Shown: piece by piece, positions 1 through 12,775 of the stretch
Position numbering within the stretch: position 1 is the stretch's first letter
How the letters are laid out: every line of letters starts with the position of its first letter
Assembly: GCA_021234155.1 (NCBI GenBank)
Contig: JAJEKV010000105.1
Span: 2,608,968 to 2,672,967, forward strand
Length of the DNA stretch: 64,000 bases
Reading direction: 5' to 3'
Source: Isoetes taiwanensis
Taxonomy: Eukaryota > Streptophyta > Lycopodiopsida > Isoetales > Isoetaceae
Notes under the pieces: generated by a model
Databases searched by the model: none
The model's input: only the letters and a program-made list of their open reading frames with translations
Told to the model about the DNA's origin: nothing
Translations under genes and position numbers: made by a program

Positions 1-2260
1 GGTGAATGGAGACCTATAGCATTGACTAATGTGCTCTACAAGGTTATTATGAAAATAATAGCCAATCGGCTCAAACCCATGCTCAACAAAGTTATTGGCA
101 GTGAACAAACAGCTTTCTTACCTAACAGGCATATTCTAGATAATTTTGTTGCAGGCTACAGAGGGCTTGCATTGGTGTAGACTCTCAAAGCAGAAATGTG
201 TATTCCTTAAGTTAGACTTCTGCAAAGCTTATGATTCCCTCCGATGGAAAGGTTTACAGGATATTATGCTACACATAGGATTTGACCCCTTATTTGTCGA
301 GCTAGCCTTAGGCTTGAACAAATTTGCCTCAGCATCAGTCCTTATTAATGGACAGCCATCTGGACTTTTTGATCTTCGTAAGGGTATCAGGCAGGGTTGC
401 CCTCTTGCACCCTATCTATTTCTTATCATGGCCAACTTACTTACTAAGATGGTGGAACATGAAGTCTCTGAGAGTAATATCTCTGATCTACAGCTACCGA
501 ATTCCCAAGACAAGCTTACAATAATGCAATATGCAGACGACACCTTCATCTTTCTCAGGTATGATGATTCCAGTTTTCCGACATTTCGCAAAGTTCTAGA
601 TGCATTTGGAACAATGTCAGGGATTCATCTCAATGTGGCAAAATGTGCTGTTTTATGGCCATCTGAGGAGGATATTGACCCTAGGATTACGTCTTTTGGC
701 TTTCGAGTCCTTAAAGGTGAAGGTACCAAGCTACTCGGCCTACCATTAGGTCTTTCAGACAACTTGAAAGGGAAATGGTCTCATATTTTAGATAACCTGA
801 GAAAAAAGGTCAACTTGTGGTCGGCCAAAGGTCTCTCTATAGCATGCAAAATAGCAGTTGCGAAGGCAATTCTGGCAGCATCCCATGTGTACTATTCCTC
901 AGCCATTGTGGCTCAAAAGGGTATCTATTGCCAAATTCAAACCATCATTCGGAAATTTATATGGGGGGAAGGTAGGCACAAGGTGGCTTGGTCCGAAATG
1001 TTTAGGGATAAAAAAGATGGAGGACTAGGATGTAAGGACCTGGAGACCCAAGCTCAAGCACTAGCTGGGAAGTATGTGTGGAGAGCTTTGTGTGGTATAA
1101 CCTCGCCTGCACTGCACTTTGTCAAATATTGGCTCCAACAATGCACTTTAAAAGGCAAGCCTTTACAGCTATTGGTGATGTTGTCATGTTCTACAGTGAT
1201 GAAATTGGGTCCTTTTTTTACAGCTAGCACCTCTCCTGTTATGAGAAAGCTTTTGGAGGCTTGGTTGGCCGTTCAAAAACTATTTGAACCAATGGATGCC
1301 CCTTGGGAGGCTGGAAAATTAAGCATCTTCTGGAACACACGGATATGGATGCGAAATAGCCTCCCTCTTGCACTCACACATCCTCGTATCTTTACCAAAT
1401 GGAGACAAGCAGGGTTCATTACAGTTGGACATCTATGGGATGGTGTGCGGTGGCTTTCCTGGTCCCGCTTTAAGGGAATGATTCAGAATGCAGGAGAAGG
1501 GGACAGGAAGATCTTTCGGGAAATACGTAGGACTTTGAGTACCCTCTCTGGATTGGACGACCCAAATGACAGATGGTCTTGCAAGGGGGAAGAGAAATAT
1601 ATTGTTAGCACCATCTACTACCTCCTCCGCCCAGAATTCCCCCTAAAGGCTGCTAACAGATTAGGTATGGACGTCATGCTCACTTCACAGTTACTAGTCA
1701 ATTCATGGTCAAACATCTGCTCCAAAAGATTGCAATTTTTTAGATGGCTAGCCTTACAGGGTGGAATTAGCACTATGGAGGTGCTCCATCAAAGGAGACT
1801 ACTCGCTATAGATAGCTGCCCACTTGGCTGCAACAATACAGAAAACCTCTCTCACCTATTTTTTTGTCCCAAGATCCTGGACTTTTGGAAGTGGGCAGGT
1901 CCTCTCATCGGTATTACATCAGAACAATGTACTTGGCCTCAGATACTACTCGTAACTGATGGAGACACAGTATCAGCATCACTGGTTAATATAGTACTCT
2001 GGGCAATCTGGAAACACAGATGTGGAATTGCTCTTGGTGGGCAGCTCTTTTCTTTGGACAGACTAAAGAACATCTTCAATTTGGAGGTGGCACTTATGGC
2101 TTTAGCCCACCATCGAAAGTTTGGACGTTACTACAACACAGCTTTGGACAGGATTGGCAGGATTCAAGGCTTCTATATGTTCTTCAAATGTCACTGGGTA
2201 GATGACGATGATCCTGGGGATGATCCGAGTCTCAACTTACGAAGGCTGGCCCTTGTTTAA
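1..2260 (+). pseudogene. LINE ORF2: reverse transcriptase and zf-RVT, one frameshift
   Basis: The window opens in an RT fingers motif (EWRPIALTNVLYKVI) and NRHILDNF in frame 1. The frame is lost near 140-157 and continues in frame 2 as a 700-residue open frame with KLDFCKAYDSLRW, the RQGCPLAPYLF motif and the catalytic YADDTFIF. After a maturase-like region comes the plant zf-RVT block (FFRWLALQGG, then CPLGCNNTENLSHLFFCP, about residues 535-580) and a WAIWKHRC segment typical of L1-like plant ORF2. The protein is RT plus C-terminal domain of a retrotransposon polyprotein; the endonuclease lies upstream of the window. One base of shift is the only lesion seen, so the copy is fairly young but cannot encode the protein as read. 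Confidence 0.88.
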
Positions 2261-2374
2261 ATTTGGTACTTGTTATTCATTACTTATGGTTCCTACATAT
2301 AGGAAATATGTATTATAATACCTATTAATATATATCATATTCTTACCCTCAAAAAAAAAAAAAAAAAAAAAAAA
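1..2374 (+). mobile_element. L1-type LINE, 5' end outside the window, with poly(A) tail
   Basis: This is the 3' part of a non-LTR retrotransposon: reverse transcriptase, zinc-binding tail, a short 3' UTR of about 90 bp, and an uninterrupted run of A at 2351-2374. The A run is the expected 3' signature of target-primed reverse transcription. Just downstream (about 2390) the sequence becomes homologous to the LTR at 5387-6773, so the LINE inserted into the 5' LTR of a chromovirus. The 5' end and the upstream target duplication lie outside the window, so the duplication cannot be checked. Confidence 0.9.
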
Positions 2375-3584
2375 CGTGATCCTAGACTCATGCGGCGAAC
2401 CCGGCTCGTTAGTTTCCCTTTCTAGCTTCATCTTCTAGCAGTTCAGCAGGATGGTCGAGTTTAGAACAGGAGGAGCTAGCCAAGGATCAGGTATTTTGTC
2501 AATTTAATAGCCTAAACTGTCTCCCAGTCATTGAATCAGTAGGTTTAGCCTATTAAATTGCCCATAGCAGCCATCTAGATCCCCAGATATCGAGCCCTAA
2601 CTAAAGAACCTAACTCTGTGATTTAGATTAGATCTTGTTCTTTAGTTCTTCTGTGATATGTATGATGATGTATCTCTGTGGACTCATTGTATTGGGAAGG
2701 GGGGTAGAGACCTTAAAGCCTGGTAGTTGATGCTCCTAGCTAGCCTCTTTAGCACACTGTAAATTCGGCCTGTGTAAAAGAACCACACACACACAGTTTG
2801 TGGGTGAAGGCCGACCGGGTTGATAAGGAGGTTCGTGTCCTGACTCTTGAACGATCCCTCTGGTGTGTAAGGCCTACCGGGGATCATTGTGGACTAGGTC
2901 TGATGGCTTGCCACTGAGTGTGGGTAAGGCATGGGCTCGACACCCGTGGAGTGATGCGTCACTCTCCATTGGGTTCAAGCCGAATAAGGGCGGTGGCCCT
3001 CTAGTCACCTTGAGTCAGCATGTAGATCTCCGGAGGGAGTGATCCCCACCGCCCCATCGGAACGGGGAGATGCAACCCGGGGAATAGCCCCCTTTGGCTA
3101 TGCATCCGGTGAGGGCTCTGATCAGTCCCAACACTCTTCAACCTACTCGCAACGCGTGTGCCGGGAAGGGCGGATGGAGTGGACTACCCTAAGCCATGTT
3201 CTTATGCCAGCCAAATCCATTGCCATGAATTCATGCCGCAATGACCTCACGGAGATCAAGCTTGTCAGGTCCATCCACGTGGCGCAGCCTTGGGTAGGAT
3301 CCCCTATGTGATGTGCTGATCTTTGTCTATGCAGAGATATGTGGTGAACCATCCTTCGTGATGGTCATATGATGTTGATGTATGTACTCACCGACATGTA
3401 TATTACGCTCGCAGCCTAGGTAGGCCCCGAGGGAGAGGGGTAAATGACCCCTTCATTCTTCCTTTGGAACTCTTCAAGGTTGCGTTGATACGTGGAGGGC
3501 CCTATATTAGCATGGAGCTGGTATGGGGGATGAACTCTGTTTGTATACTCGGTGAGTGTACCGTATATGAGTAGGGGCGCCACA
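2375..3584 (+). repeat. 5' LTR of chromovirus, left part lost to LINE insertion
   Basis: It is homologous to the 3' LTR from roughly 2390 (shared AGTTTCCCTTTCTAGCTTC) to a shared terminus ending in CA at 3584. It contains the block ATTGGGAAGGGGGGTAGAGA that recurs in the other LTRs of this family. Compared with the 3' LTR it carries about 212 additional bases (near 3080-3291). Confidence 0.85.
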
Positions 3585-3629
3585 ACCAAGGAAATCTTGG
3601 GCTCCATGGCATGCGAGAGAGATCATCTC

Positions 3630-4546
3630 CCATGAGAGACCAAGTTCATGAGTGCCTTTTGGCAAGATCTTTTCGCGACAATTGAGGGCATTTAAGCCGT
3701 CCATGAGCACGACCCTATCATCCTTAGGCGGATGGTCAAACGTAATCGGACCATATGTAATTTTGGAAGATATGCTACGAAACTATGTCCGGAACAAACA
3801 GAGTATGTGGGAAGAGTATATTCACTTGGTTGAGTTAAACTTATAATAGCACCAAGCGGGGAATCATCGGATGTCGCCCGTTCATGATCAACTACGGCTA
3901 CCAATGTCTAACTCCAGACACTTGGCACAATCCCGTGTCAAAGGTAGAGGTTTCGCAGCAAATGTTGGCCGACATGCAGCAGCTGGTAGAAGAGGTCTGA
4001 GGATATATTCTCGCAGCAAGGAGTCGACAAAAGAGCGTCGCCGACAAGCATCGGACGGTTAGGGAATTCCAAGTTGGCGACAACGTTTGGCTCAAGATCA
4101 AAGTGAAGCAGGCGAAGCTCCGCATCGGAAATTGTAAGAAGCTTGCTCCAAGGTGGGCTGGCCCTTTCAGAATAGTCAAGAGAGTAGGTAACCAATCCTA
4201 CAAGTTGGAATTGCCAGCACACCTAAAGATTCATAAAGTCTTCCACGTGAGTTTGTTGAAGAAGCATACTCCCAATCTAGAGGAAGTCTTGGACACTCTA
4301 ACGTTGTTGGAAATGACAGAGGAGCAGCTGGAGATAGTTCCAGAATTGATTCTTGATAAAGCTTTCAAGAAAACAAGGAGATCAGAGTTTCTCTAGTATT
4401 TGGTCAAGCGGAAACACTTGCCGATGGAAGACGCGACATGGATACTTAAGAAGGACCTAATAAAGCAGTACCCACAGTTTATGGAGCAATGGGACGGCAA
4501 GGTCATCTCCGAAGAAATCGGCTCAGGCATGTCGATTTGTGCTTAG
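3630..4546 (+). pseudogene. Integrase C-terminal half and chromodomain of chromovirus pol
   Basis: Read across frames, this stretch shows the rest of an integrase core (TKFMSAFWQDLF; a decayed PQADGQT motif near 3725; a WEEYIHLVE helix). It then shows the HRTVREFQVGDNVWLKI and KLAPRWAGPFRIVKRVG segment of the integrase C-terminal domain, followed by HKVFHVSLLKKH. The last part (YLVKRKHLPMEDATWILKKD) matches a chromodomain, the histone-binding module that defines chromoviruses. Frameshifts near 3690-3900 and a stop near 4396 break it. In an intact element the protein would insert the cDNA copy into chromatin; this copy cannot. Confidence 0.85.
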
Positions 4547-5329
4547 ATTAATTTCTTGTGTAGTTAAGATTAATCTACGCATGCAACCTATGCTAGGTAT
4601 GGGTTGCATGCGTTGTTACCGATGATGGGACCACTACGGTGATCTCTAGGACGTGGTGACCGCGGTGCTGCTTGGATTAGTGTAAGGTAGATTAAAAAGT
4701 CTACTTCCGTCCCACGGAAGTAGATGACCTCGAGAGATAAGAGGCCATTCAGGAATGCATTGATAGGAAAGCACCTCTAGTCAATGCCTACGGAAGGATG
4801 CCGCCTTCACGCCCAGGGCAACTAAAGGTGTAGGTATGAGTGTCATCCTAGGCATTACAGGGCGCTGTCTCCACGGCCACGATGGAAGAAGCATCCTCTT
4901 CCTACGCCGGGAGATTAGTCTTGCATCCATTTAGTTAATTAGATGGGTGGTTACCTTATAACCATAATTCTATTAATAATTAAAATGGTACTAACGTAGT
5001 GTCGACCTGCAGGCCAATAGAGCGCTCCGGAGGGCAAGGAGGTCGAGCTACGAAGACTTGCAACACAAGTTTTGTTGGAATGTGTTGCAAGGAATGAAGA
5101 GTACCTCAATGGATAATTGTATATGAAACTGTTGAATTTTGATTAACTAAATGTTGTGTTAAGTGAGGCTAATAAGTACCTCGTTTTAATGATGTTACGA
5201 ATTAATAAGTTATTGGATAATATAATGTCGTAATAATGTTTTAAAATACTACCTTAGGGTGATTCTAATAATTGTGTAAGTATATTGGTAATAAATTGTA
5301 TGCATCAAGTTGATTGCAGGATATGAAGA

Positions 5330-5386
5330 TCCCAAGGTGGGGAGACCCACGATGCTGCGGACAGCATCATTTCAAGGTGGGGAGAA
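5330..5386 (+). promoter_or_regulatory. Polypurine tract, duplicated
   Basis: The string CAAGGTGGGGAGA occurs twice, at about 5331-5343 and 5374-5386. The second copy ends immediately before the TG that opens the 3' LTR, the place where plus-strand priming occurs in LTR retrotransposons. The upstream copy may be a duplicated or extra tract. Confidence 0.6.
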
Positions 5387-6773
5387 TGTGATGTTCCAGC
5401 ATAGTATACGGTCCCAGGATGTATATTGTACTGCCTCGTCACGCGTACACGCCATCCCGATTGACGTGTACGCCGACGTGTAGCCAAGCAAGTAGCACCC
5501 TAGGGGGCAACTTGCAAGGTGTGTACATTTATTCATGTGCACATTTATCCATGTGCACATTTATCCATGTGTACACATTTAACCATGTGTACACTTTATG
5601 CCACCTAGTTAATAAAGGCAAGTGGGCCACACCATTTATCCCACATGCTCAAAGGGATAATAGGAAACCCTAGCCCTAACCCTTAGTCTATATAAGTATA
5701 GGAAACCCTAACTTTCTATTTTCGTCCACAGCCTTCTAGGACTCTGTTTTGTTTGCTCCAAGAGCCAAACTCGCCTTCCAAACTCTGTCTGAGCAGTCTA
5801 GCTCATCAGTTTCCCTTTCTAGCTTCATCTTCTAGCAGTTCAGCAGCATGGTCGAGCTCAGAGCAGGAGGAGCAAGTCAAGGATCAGGTATTTTGTCAAT
5901 TCAATAGTCTAATCCGCCTCCCAGACATTAAATAAGTAGGTTTAGCCTATTGAATTGTCCTTAGCAGCTATCTAGATCTCTAGATACCAAGCCATAACTA
6001 AAGAACCTAACTCTGTGATTTAGATTAAATCTCATTCTTTAGTTCTTCTGTGATATGTATGTGATGTTGATCTCTGTGGATTCATTGTATTGGGAAGGGG
6101 GGTAGAGACCCTAAAGCCTGGTAGTTGATACTCCTAGCTAGCCCTCTGTAATGCACTATTAAATTCGGCCTATGTACAAGAACCACACCTGGTTGTGGGT
6201 GAAGGGGCCAGACTGGCTTATAAGGAGGTTCATGTCCTGACTCATGATCACGTCCCTCTGGTAGTAAGGCCTATCGGGGACTATTGTGCACTAGACCTAA
6301 TGCTCTGCCACTGCGTGAGGGCTTTGCATGGGTTCGACACTCTTGGGGTGGTGTACACCTTCCATGGAGTTCAAGTCGAGTACGGGCAGTGGCCCTCTAG
6401 TCACCTTGAGTCAGCATGTAGATCTCTGGTGGGAGTGATCCCTACCTGCCCCATCGGAACTGGGGAGATGCAACCCAGGGGGTAGGATCTCCTATGTGAT
6501 GTGCTGATCTTTGTCTGTGCAGATATGTGGTGAGCCATTTTTCGTGATGGTCATGTGATGTTGATGTTGTATACTGACATGTATATTTACGCTTCCGCAG
6601 CTAGGTAGGCCCTGAAGGAAGACAGGGTAAAATGACCCCTTCATTCTTCCCACTAGAACTCATCAAGGTTGCAGTGACACGTGGAGGGCCTTGTATCAAC
6701 ATGGAGCTGGTATGGGGGATGAACTCCTGTTTGTATACGGTGAGTGCACCGTATATGAGTAGGGGACGTCACA
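5387..6773 (+). repeat. 3' LTR of chromovirus (about 1.39 kb)
   Basis: It starts TGTGATGTTCC right after the polypurine tract and ends GTCACA, giving the TG...CA ends of LTRs. The right part aligns with 2390-3584. A run of near-repeats with CATTTATCCATGTG units lies at 5525-5600. Confidence 0.85.
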
Positions 6774-9243
6774 ATAATCACATAACATTAACATGCAAAG
6801 AAATCCATATTCTCAATAGTGACAATATCCATCTTGAGCAATTCAACCCTAAAGCTTCTCGCCCATCCATGAGCCACAAGCGCACTGCTGCCATCACCTT
6901 GCTCTTTCACTGCACATGCACTCACTGGGGTTAGTCCTCGTGACTAAGTGGGGATCCTTGGCTGCCTCTGCATGCTGGAAATCTTGGATAAGCGCAAACA
7001 CAGATGGAAAATTCTACGTGAGTACAGTGCTAAGACAATGACAACATAATCCATAGAAATACCAAACTCTAAGCAACAAAAGCAAAGAACTTATCCAGAA
7101 TAATAAAACATCAGAAACATAACTCCGGGACAATGGGAAGCTCAGTCAGCCTACATGCAGGCCCTGTTAGCAGAGAAATGCCCAGCCAGCTCACATTCCG
7201 AGCCCCATTGGTGGAGTTGGTGGGGTGAACCTCATATGCGCGTACCCTTCCCAGCCCACGTCTGACGCTGGAGGACCTCTTACCATGGAGTCACAAGAGT
7301 TGACGTAGTCTCCTGATCAGGGAAACTATGCCCGGTGTCACAGAACACAAGAATACCACAGAGAATCACAGATGAACATGAGCATGCCGGAGCAACCTAG
7401 GCCACCGAACCTAGAAGTCCGACCCCAGAGGTTCCAATAGACATAATCAAATACCAAGACAATAGTAAAGCAATGCAAAGACCAAGACATGTGAAGTTCA
7501 TTAGATATTTACTATACATGTGCCTACATCCCTTGATATTCTCCTGCAATGTCAGATTAGCTTGTCCAAAGATCGGTGTAAGCCCCAATACTTATGCATC
7601 TCATTGTACCTCTAACACTTACCACCAACAGGTTATCCCCCCATAAGAAATTCACATACAATATCTCTACTGAATCTGCTAGCTATGATAACTTACATCC
7701 TCTTGTTAATAAATCAATTTACACCTTAGACCTTTTGTAAACCCAGCAATGCCACTATATTCTAGAAGTTTCCCCATAGGTGTTCTGTGGCTCTTTTGAC
7801 CAAACTCAATCTTCTATCACACATACATCCAAAATGTCCTATGGTTACAAATAAATAACTTAGCTAAGGACCTATATGCCTCATATTAAATACCACTTTC
7901 CATAGCTCACAATCTAAGTTACAACACTTAACGGTTCACATACCACCTTAGTTACCCTTGATGCCGAGAGACCATCTAGGTGTAGTACCTGTACACGGCT
8001 ATTCCTTAGCATGGCTACATCTCCATATTTACAAATAATCATTTCATATTAAAACCCCCAAATTCCTTAGCTTTCAATTTAATCGTGCATCTAATGCGAG
8101 TTCTCAAAATCATCCACTTCCAGCTTAAAAATACCACCCCTCTCATGACCGTAACTATATATAACATTTGTCAGCTGATCCCTAGACTAGGTCCCATCTC
8201 CAGGAGCCAAGAAATACCAATTTTCAATAGTTCCATACCTTTTAATCTTAAATTACATACTAATCTTTACTACGGGTTATTCCAAGCAATACAATTCTTA
8301 CATACTTTTCATCCTTTGTGTTTTACCCATTCTCATACAACTTGCCTGGGCTTTTTCTGTAGAGAGTCTGTGCTAAATCCAAGCTCCTTGATACTTCCAT
8401 GCTCCCCTTTGAGACTACTTGTATGTTTATCCTATTGTTTAAATTCGGTTTTTCCATCAAGTGGAAAACCTTTTAGGATGTTTTTTTACAGTTGGTTCCC
8501 TAGGTTTTAAGGGTTTTGGCAGCCCGAAAAACTTTCCGATAGTCCAAAAATCGAGAAAGCGTTTTTGCATCATTTCGATGTTGGCTGGATTACGAGTATT
8601 GGCACCAGGAAAATTTCTCGATAGCCAAAAACTCAAATTAAGGGTTCGTATCATTCCGGCAAATATTGCATGGAAGCCACGAACAACGGTCCTCTCTATC
8701 TCCTATCCATCTGAGATACACCAGATGCTTTTTTGGCATGGATATGTTTTGCCGCATCTTTGGTGCGCAGCTTTGTCAGAGTCGTTTTCAAATAGCGAGT
8801 TGATTGCATCCACTGCATTGGCATACCCAGCAACTGGATTATTCTCGCCAAAACTGCATCTAGGATGATGAGATTCGGAGCCGAATGACCTGTATGGCAA
8901 ATATTGTAACTACTCTCTGTCTCAAGGTTTCTTTTCCCCTCTTGATTACGATATTGTTTCTTATTCCAGATATTTTTGTTGAGCCAAAGTAAATGAAGAA
9001 GACAAAATGACCTTTTCTTTCCAACTTTGTTAAGAGAAAATCCATGAGAAAGCTTCAGACTTAATAAGACCGAGGAAGCAGAAGGTCTCTACTTATTGTT
9101 AGCTTATTGTTTAATTAGGATGGATGTGCTTTGTGCAGCGGTTCAAAAGGGTTGATCGTCCAGTCATGGGCAATGAATTGTGAGCCTATACCAGTGCCTG
9201 GAGTCTATACACAGGCAGATGACATAATTTAGAGGCCTAGATT
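6774..9243. other. No recognisable gene
   Basis: Only short spurious frames are present. The stretch 7140-7340 resembles LTR-like sequence on the minus strand (a TGTGACACCGGGC start near 7340) but no partner copy was found in the window. A minus frame at 8703-8900 is of ordinary composition and could not be identified. Confidence 0.5.
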
Positions 9244-9400
9244 AACAAATTTTTGAGTAGGGTTAGTCATCTGTGTCCTATAAAACTCATGGTTTATAGA
9301 GCATCCAGTATGGGAACTATTCTTACAGCCGTCCATGATATAATTAACAAAATTTTGAGTAGGGTCAGTCATCTGTGTGCTACAAAACTCATGGTTTGTA
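9244..9400. repeat. Imperfect tandem duplication, period about 100 bp
   Basis: The block TTTTGAGTAGGGTTAGTCAT followed by CTGTGT and AAACTCATGGTTT occurs at about 9250-9299 and again, slightly diverged, at about 9352-9399. Confidence 0.7.
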
Positions 9401-10151
9401 CTCTGAGTAGAAAGACCCTTTATTACTTATCAAGAAGGTATTATGATGCTCCGAACATTGATGCATATTATTCATTTGTACTCACTGGGCACAATTGCTT
9501 TTGAGGCTAGAGACAGATGGCTTCTGTAGTTATAGATTCATCGATAGACATTCATATGGATTTCACTGTATTGGAAGTGCTTCCTTTTTTTTTGGTCATC
9601 CAAGAAGCAAGGATATGCTCAAGGCAAGGGGTTCTTACAAGTAGATTCCCTTTTTTTTTTTTCTTTTGGCCACTTTATATCCCTTTGTTTTGCCACTTTT
9701 GTGCCATGTTGGGCTTTTTTGGATTGTGTTGTAACAGGGCCCTTTGCATATGCCATCAATTCATTCCTTACTGTGATGGTGAGATTTGTGAGGGGTTTCT
9801 TTGACGGTGCTCCATCATTCACATCCTACTGTGTTTATGATGGGATGGAAAATTGTAGTCATGAATTTATATTTCACATCATTAGGGTTAGCAATGGAAA
9901 ATTGTAGTCATGGTTTTCTTCCTGTCAGGCTACTATAGGAAAGCAGTTATTCACATCATGAAGGTTTCATAAAAGTATTCTAGCACGCCAGTTATTGGCT
10001 ATTGTATGACACATTGATCATAATAAAACTTCACGATGATGTGCTTTATCATGTCCACAGAATCATGAACTACCTATTGTGCAGAGAAATATAAACTACT
10101 TATTGCTGCAAAAACTGCAACATTCGTGATTAACTTTGCAATTTGTGACAG

Positions 10152-10630
10152 AATATATGCAGAGTGGCAGAGTAACTGAAAAGGGTGATGTGTATAGCTA
10201 TGGAGTAGTTTTGCTAGAGCTTCTTAGTGGAAGGAGACCGACGGATCCTTCGTTTGTGGCGAAGGGACTGAACATAGTTGGTTGGGTAAGGTTTCAGAGC
10301 AGTCTCTGTGATTAATAAAAAATGCGGATATATTTTTTATGGGAGTGTTTAGTCATTAATCAGAAGGAGATTTTTTTTTTATGTATACTGAACATTAGGA
10401 TATGTGCTCAGGTGAATACATTGATGAAGGAAAACAAGCAAAAAGAGATATTTGATCCAAAATGTGAGGGGGGTACCATGGAGAGCATGGAGGCAGTGTT
10501 GCAAGTTGCTGCACTGTGCATAACTCCAGCGCCTGAAGATCGGCCTTCAATGGAAGATGTGGTAAAGATGCTCGATGGAGAGATCATGTCGCCTTGCCAG
10601 AGTGATTATTATGATTCCAGCTCTGACTGA
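10152..10630 (+). pseudogene. C-terminal two exons of a FEI1/FEI2-like LRR receptor kinase
   Basis: Exon 10152-10285 reads (P)[20 protein letters not shown] then [15 protein letters not shown] and GLNIVGW: kinase subdomains VIII-IX, with the conserved DVYSYG aspartate. A 126-bp intron with GTAAG and CAG borders follows. Exon 10412-10630 reads VNTLMKENKQKEIFDPKC, then EDRPSMEDVVKML (subdomain XI, RP pair) and ends CQSDYYDSSSD, very close to the tail of FEI-type receptor kinases that act in cell-wall signalling. The start of the kinase and the LRR ectodomain are not in the 10 kb upstream. This is either an isolated fragment or the end of a gene with an intron exceeding 10 kb. Splice borders and frame are intact, so the second reading remains open. 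Confidence 0.8.
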
Positions 10631-12640
10631 TCTTGAGACATGAAAATGTTATTCTCTGTATAGAAGATCATCATGCATGGTCCTTGAAAATCCCAAATCA
10701 TTCTTTATTCGTTCACGCTCACAACCAAGGAGATGCTGTTCATACTAACATGGTAGCGAGCAAAACTATATCCATGCCTTGAAAATGAGGCTGAGTATAA
10801 TTGGGAACTGTCACACAACATACAAAAACTATTTTTCTGATTACTTGGCATTGTCTTTCTTATATTCTTTCAAAAATGTGTTGGCTGCTATGAAAATTCA
10901 AGTGCCGTTCTAGACCATTAAATTTGTAAACTGTAACACGTTTCACAGGATTAAATATTAGAAGGATTAAATATTACAGCTGGATGCCATTATGTAACGA
11001 TGGTCTTGGTATATAGTACTTATGTTTGTAGTACTACTCTGCATAATTAAAAAAGCTCCATACTATCGAGCAAAGTATAGCATAATAAAATAGCATAAAA
11101 CTCTTTTAATATATAGCTGTACCATCAAAACAAATAGTTTTGCAGTGAGCATCCATGCTCTTCCTTACAATGAGAAAGACCCTTCTTCAGTTTGAGTTGA
11201 ATCCAAATTAAAATAGGTGTTTTAAAATATGGCCATACCGAGCATGGAGTATATCTCTTTTATCTCCTTTTCTTCTTTAAGCATTGTTGTCCAGACCAGC
11301 GGTGGTCTCAACATAATAGATTGTTATTAGGCCTAGCAAAAACAAGCACCATCACCTGATCGGATCTAGATTCATTTGTAACATCTACAAATACACACAT
11401 TCGAGTTCAATACAATTAATTGCCATGTTAGGGCAACTCATACACTTAGCATAATAAATTGGCATGCTAGGGCAACTCAATACTTATCATCAAGATATTT
11501 GCTATATGTATTGCAACTTTATCATTCGTTGCAGATACAATTGTACTTATGCCCGGCAACACCAGGTGCCATTGCTCTTTTTAGTGAAATGGTAAATATC
11601 TATGTTTATGTTAATGCTTTGTATCGACTTTTTTTCCAACCACTCCTTATAGAACAACTATTTAAAGACAATTGCAACATCAGACATTACTATTAGAACC
11701 TACCTATGACACCGACATCTATATATCAAATCCAACATAACACTTTGTTGCCAAAACTGGGCAACATGTCTCCCTTTTCCTATCTCTCTCTTCATTCCAT
11801 CTCAGTTATAGCTACATATTATAAGTTTGTCTACAACTTCATAGTTGCCGCACAGATTTGTACTTATGCCCGAACATTTAGCAATTGACCATGATGAACA
11901 ATTATATATGCATTTTCTGTGATTGCATTAAAGCACACATACCAAATTTGGAGTTAAGACATTAAACTTATTTCCCTTTATTACATTGACCATTGCAAAA
12001 GTCCATTTAGTGCACTTACTACTATTCTCTTAGTCTAGCAAAATGCCTGGTATTAACATATTTGTACTTATGCCCGGCAATGCCGGGCACCCTTTACTAG
12101 TTTACCATAAGATTAACAATTTGTTAGCAACATTCATAAATCACAATTAAGACAACCAAACAAGATAATGACAGACGTCCAAGTTCGGCACTGTAGCAGC
12201 TCCCAGAAGACATCGATTCTCCAGAATTAAGCCTTTTCAAGGCGAATCGACCCATCCAAACACATTTTCGGCCCTTTAAATCCCCAAATCGGTGCTTAAG
12301 AAGTTGTTTCAGCCTATTTCTCCGTGTATCAAGGCCGTCTTGGCAGCTCTAAAAAGCCCTCAATTTCTCTGATTCTCTGTTGCCCATGGCAAATCAGCCC
12401 CTTTAAGGCTCAAATAAGCCTCTTTTATGCAGTTTCGACCCCTTTTCATCCAATTTGGCTTGTTTCCTTGCTTTCTGTGCAGTCTGGAGTCTCCCTTACA
12501 GCTTGTTGATCATCCACAACCCTTGATTCTTGCCCAATCAACCTTTCAAGAGAAATTTCGACCCTTCTTGGCTATGCCCAAGTGCTTGGAAAGATCCCAC
12601 ATGCATCGATCCAGTTTCCTCTTTAGTTTCTTTCTTCTTT
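10631..12640. other. No recognisable gene
   Basis: AT-rich sequence without supported coding potential. Short dispersed repeats occur: TGCTAGGGCAACTCA-like at 11425 and 11466, and TTGTACTTATGCCCGGCAA at about 11541 and 12062, the latter followed by a small palindrome (GCCCGGCAATGCCGGGC). Confidence 0.5.
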
Positions 12641-12644
12641 GTTT

Positions 12645-12775
12645 AAGCAAAGCAAAGTCTGAACAATTTACTCATAGAAACAACCATGATTTTACCTTGT
12701 TCTCTGTTCAAGCAAAGCAAAGCCTGAACAATTTACGCATAGAAAGAACCATGTTTTTACCTCGGGAGTTTTTGC
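12645..12775. repeat. Two-copy tandem duplication, period about 65 bp
   Basis: AAGCAAAGCAAAGTCTGAAC with the following CATAGAAACAACCATG block at 12645 is repeated with a few changes at 12710. Confidence 0.75.

Larger units (their letters stand above)
2375..6773 (+). mobile_element. Ty3/gypsy chromovirus, internally deleted
   Basis: Two long direct repeats (2375-3584 and 5387-6773) flank a remnant of integrase plus chromodomain and a polypurine tract. Gag, protease, reverse transcriptase and RNase H are missing: the 5' LTR is followed within about 60 bp by the middle of the integrase catalytic core. The internal deletion therefore removed the primer-binding site and most of pol. The 5' LTR is itself broken at its left by the LINE ending at 2374. 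The element is non-functional. The target duplication cannot be checked because the left end is off the window. Confidence 0.85.

Noticed and set aside
7140-7345. Possible minus-strand LTR start (TGTGACACCGGGC)
   Set aside because: No second copy, primer site or coding remnant was found nearby.
8461-8900. Plus and minus frames of 135 and 65 codons
   Set aside because: They overlap on opposite strands and neither shows a recognisable domain or splice context.
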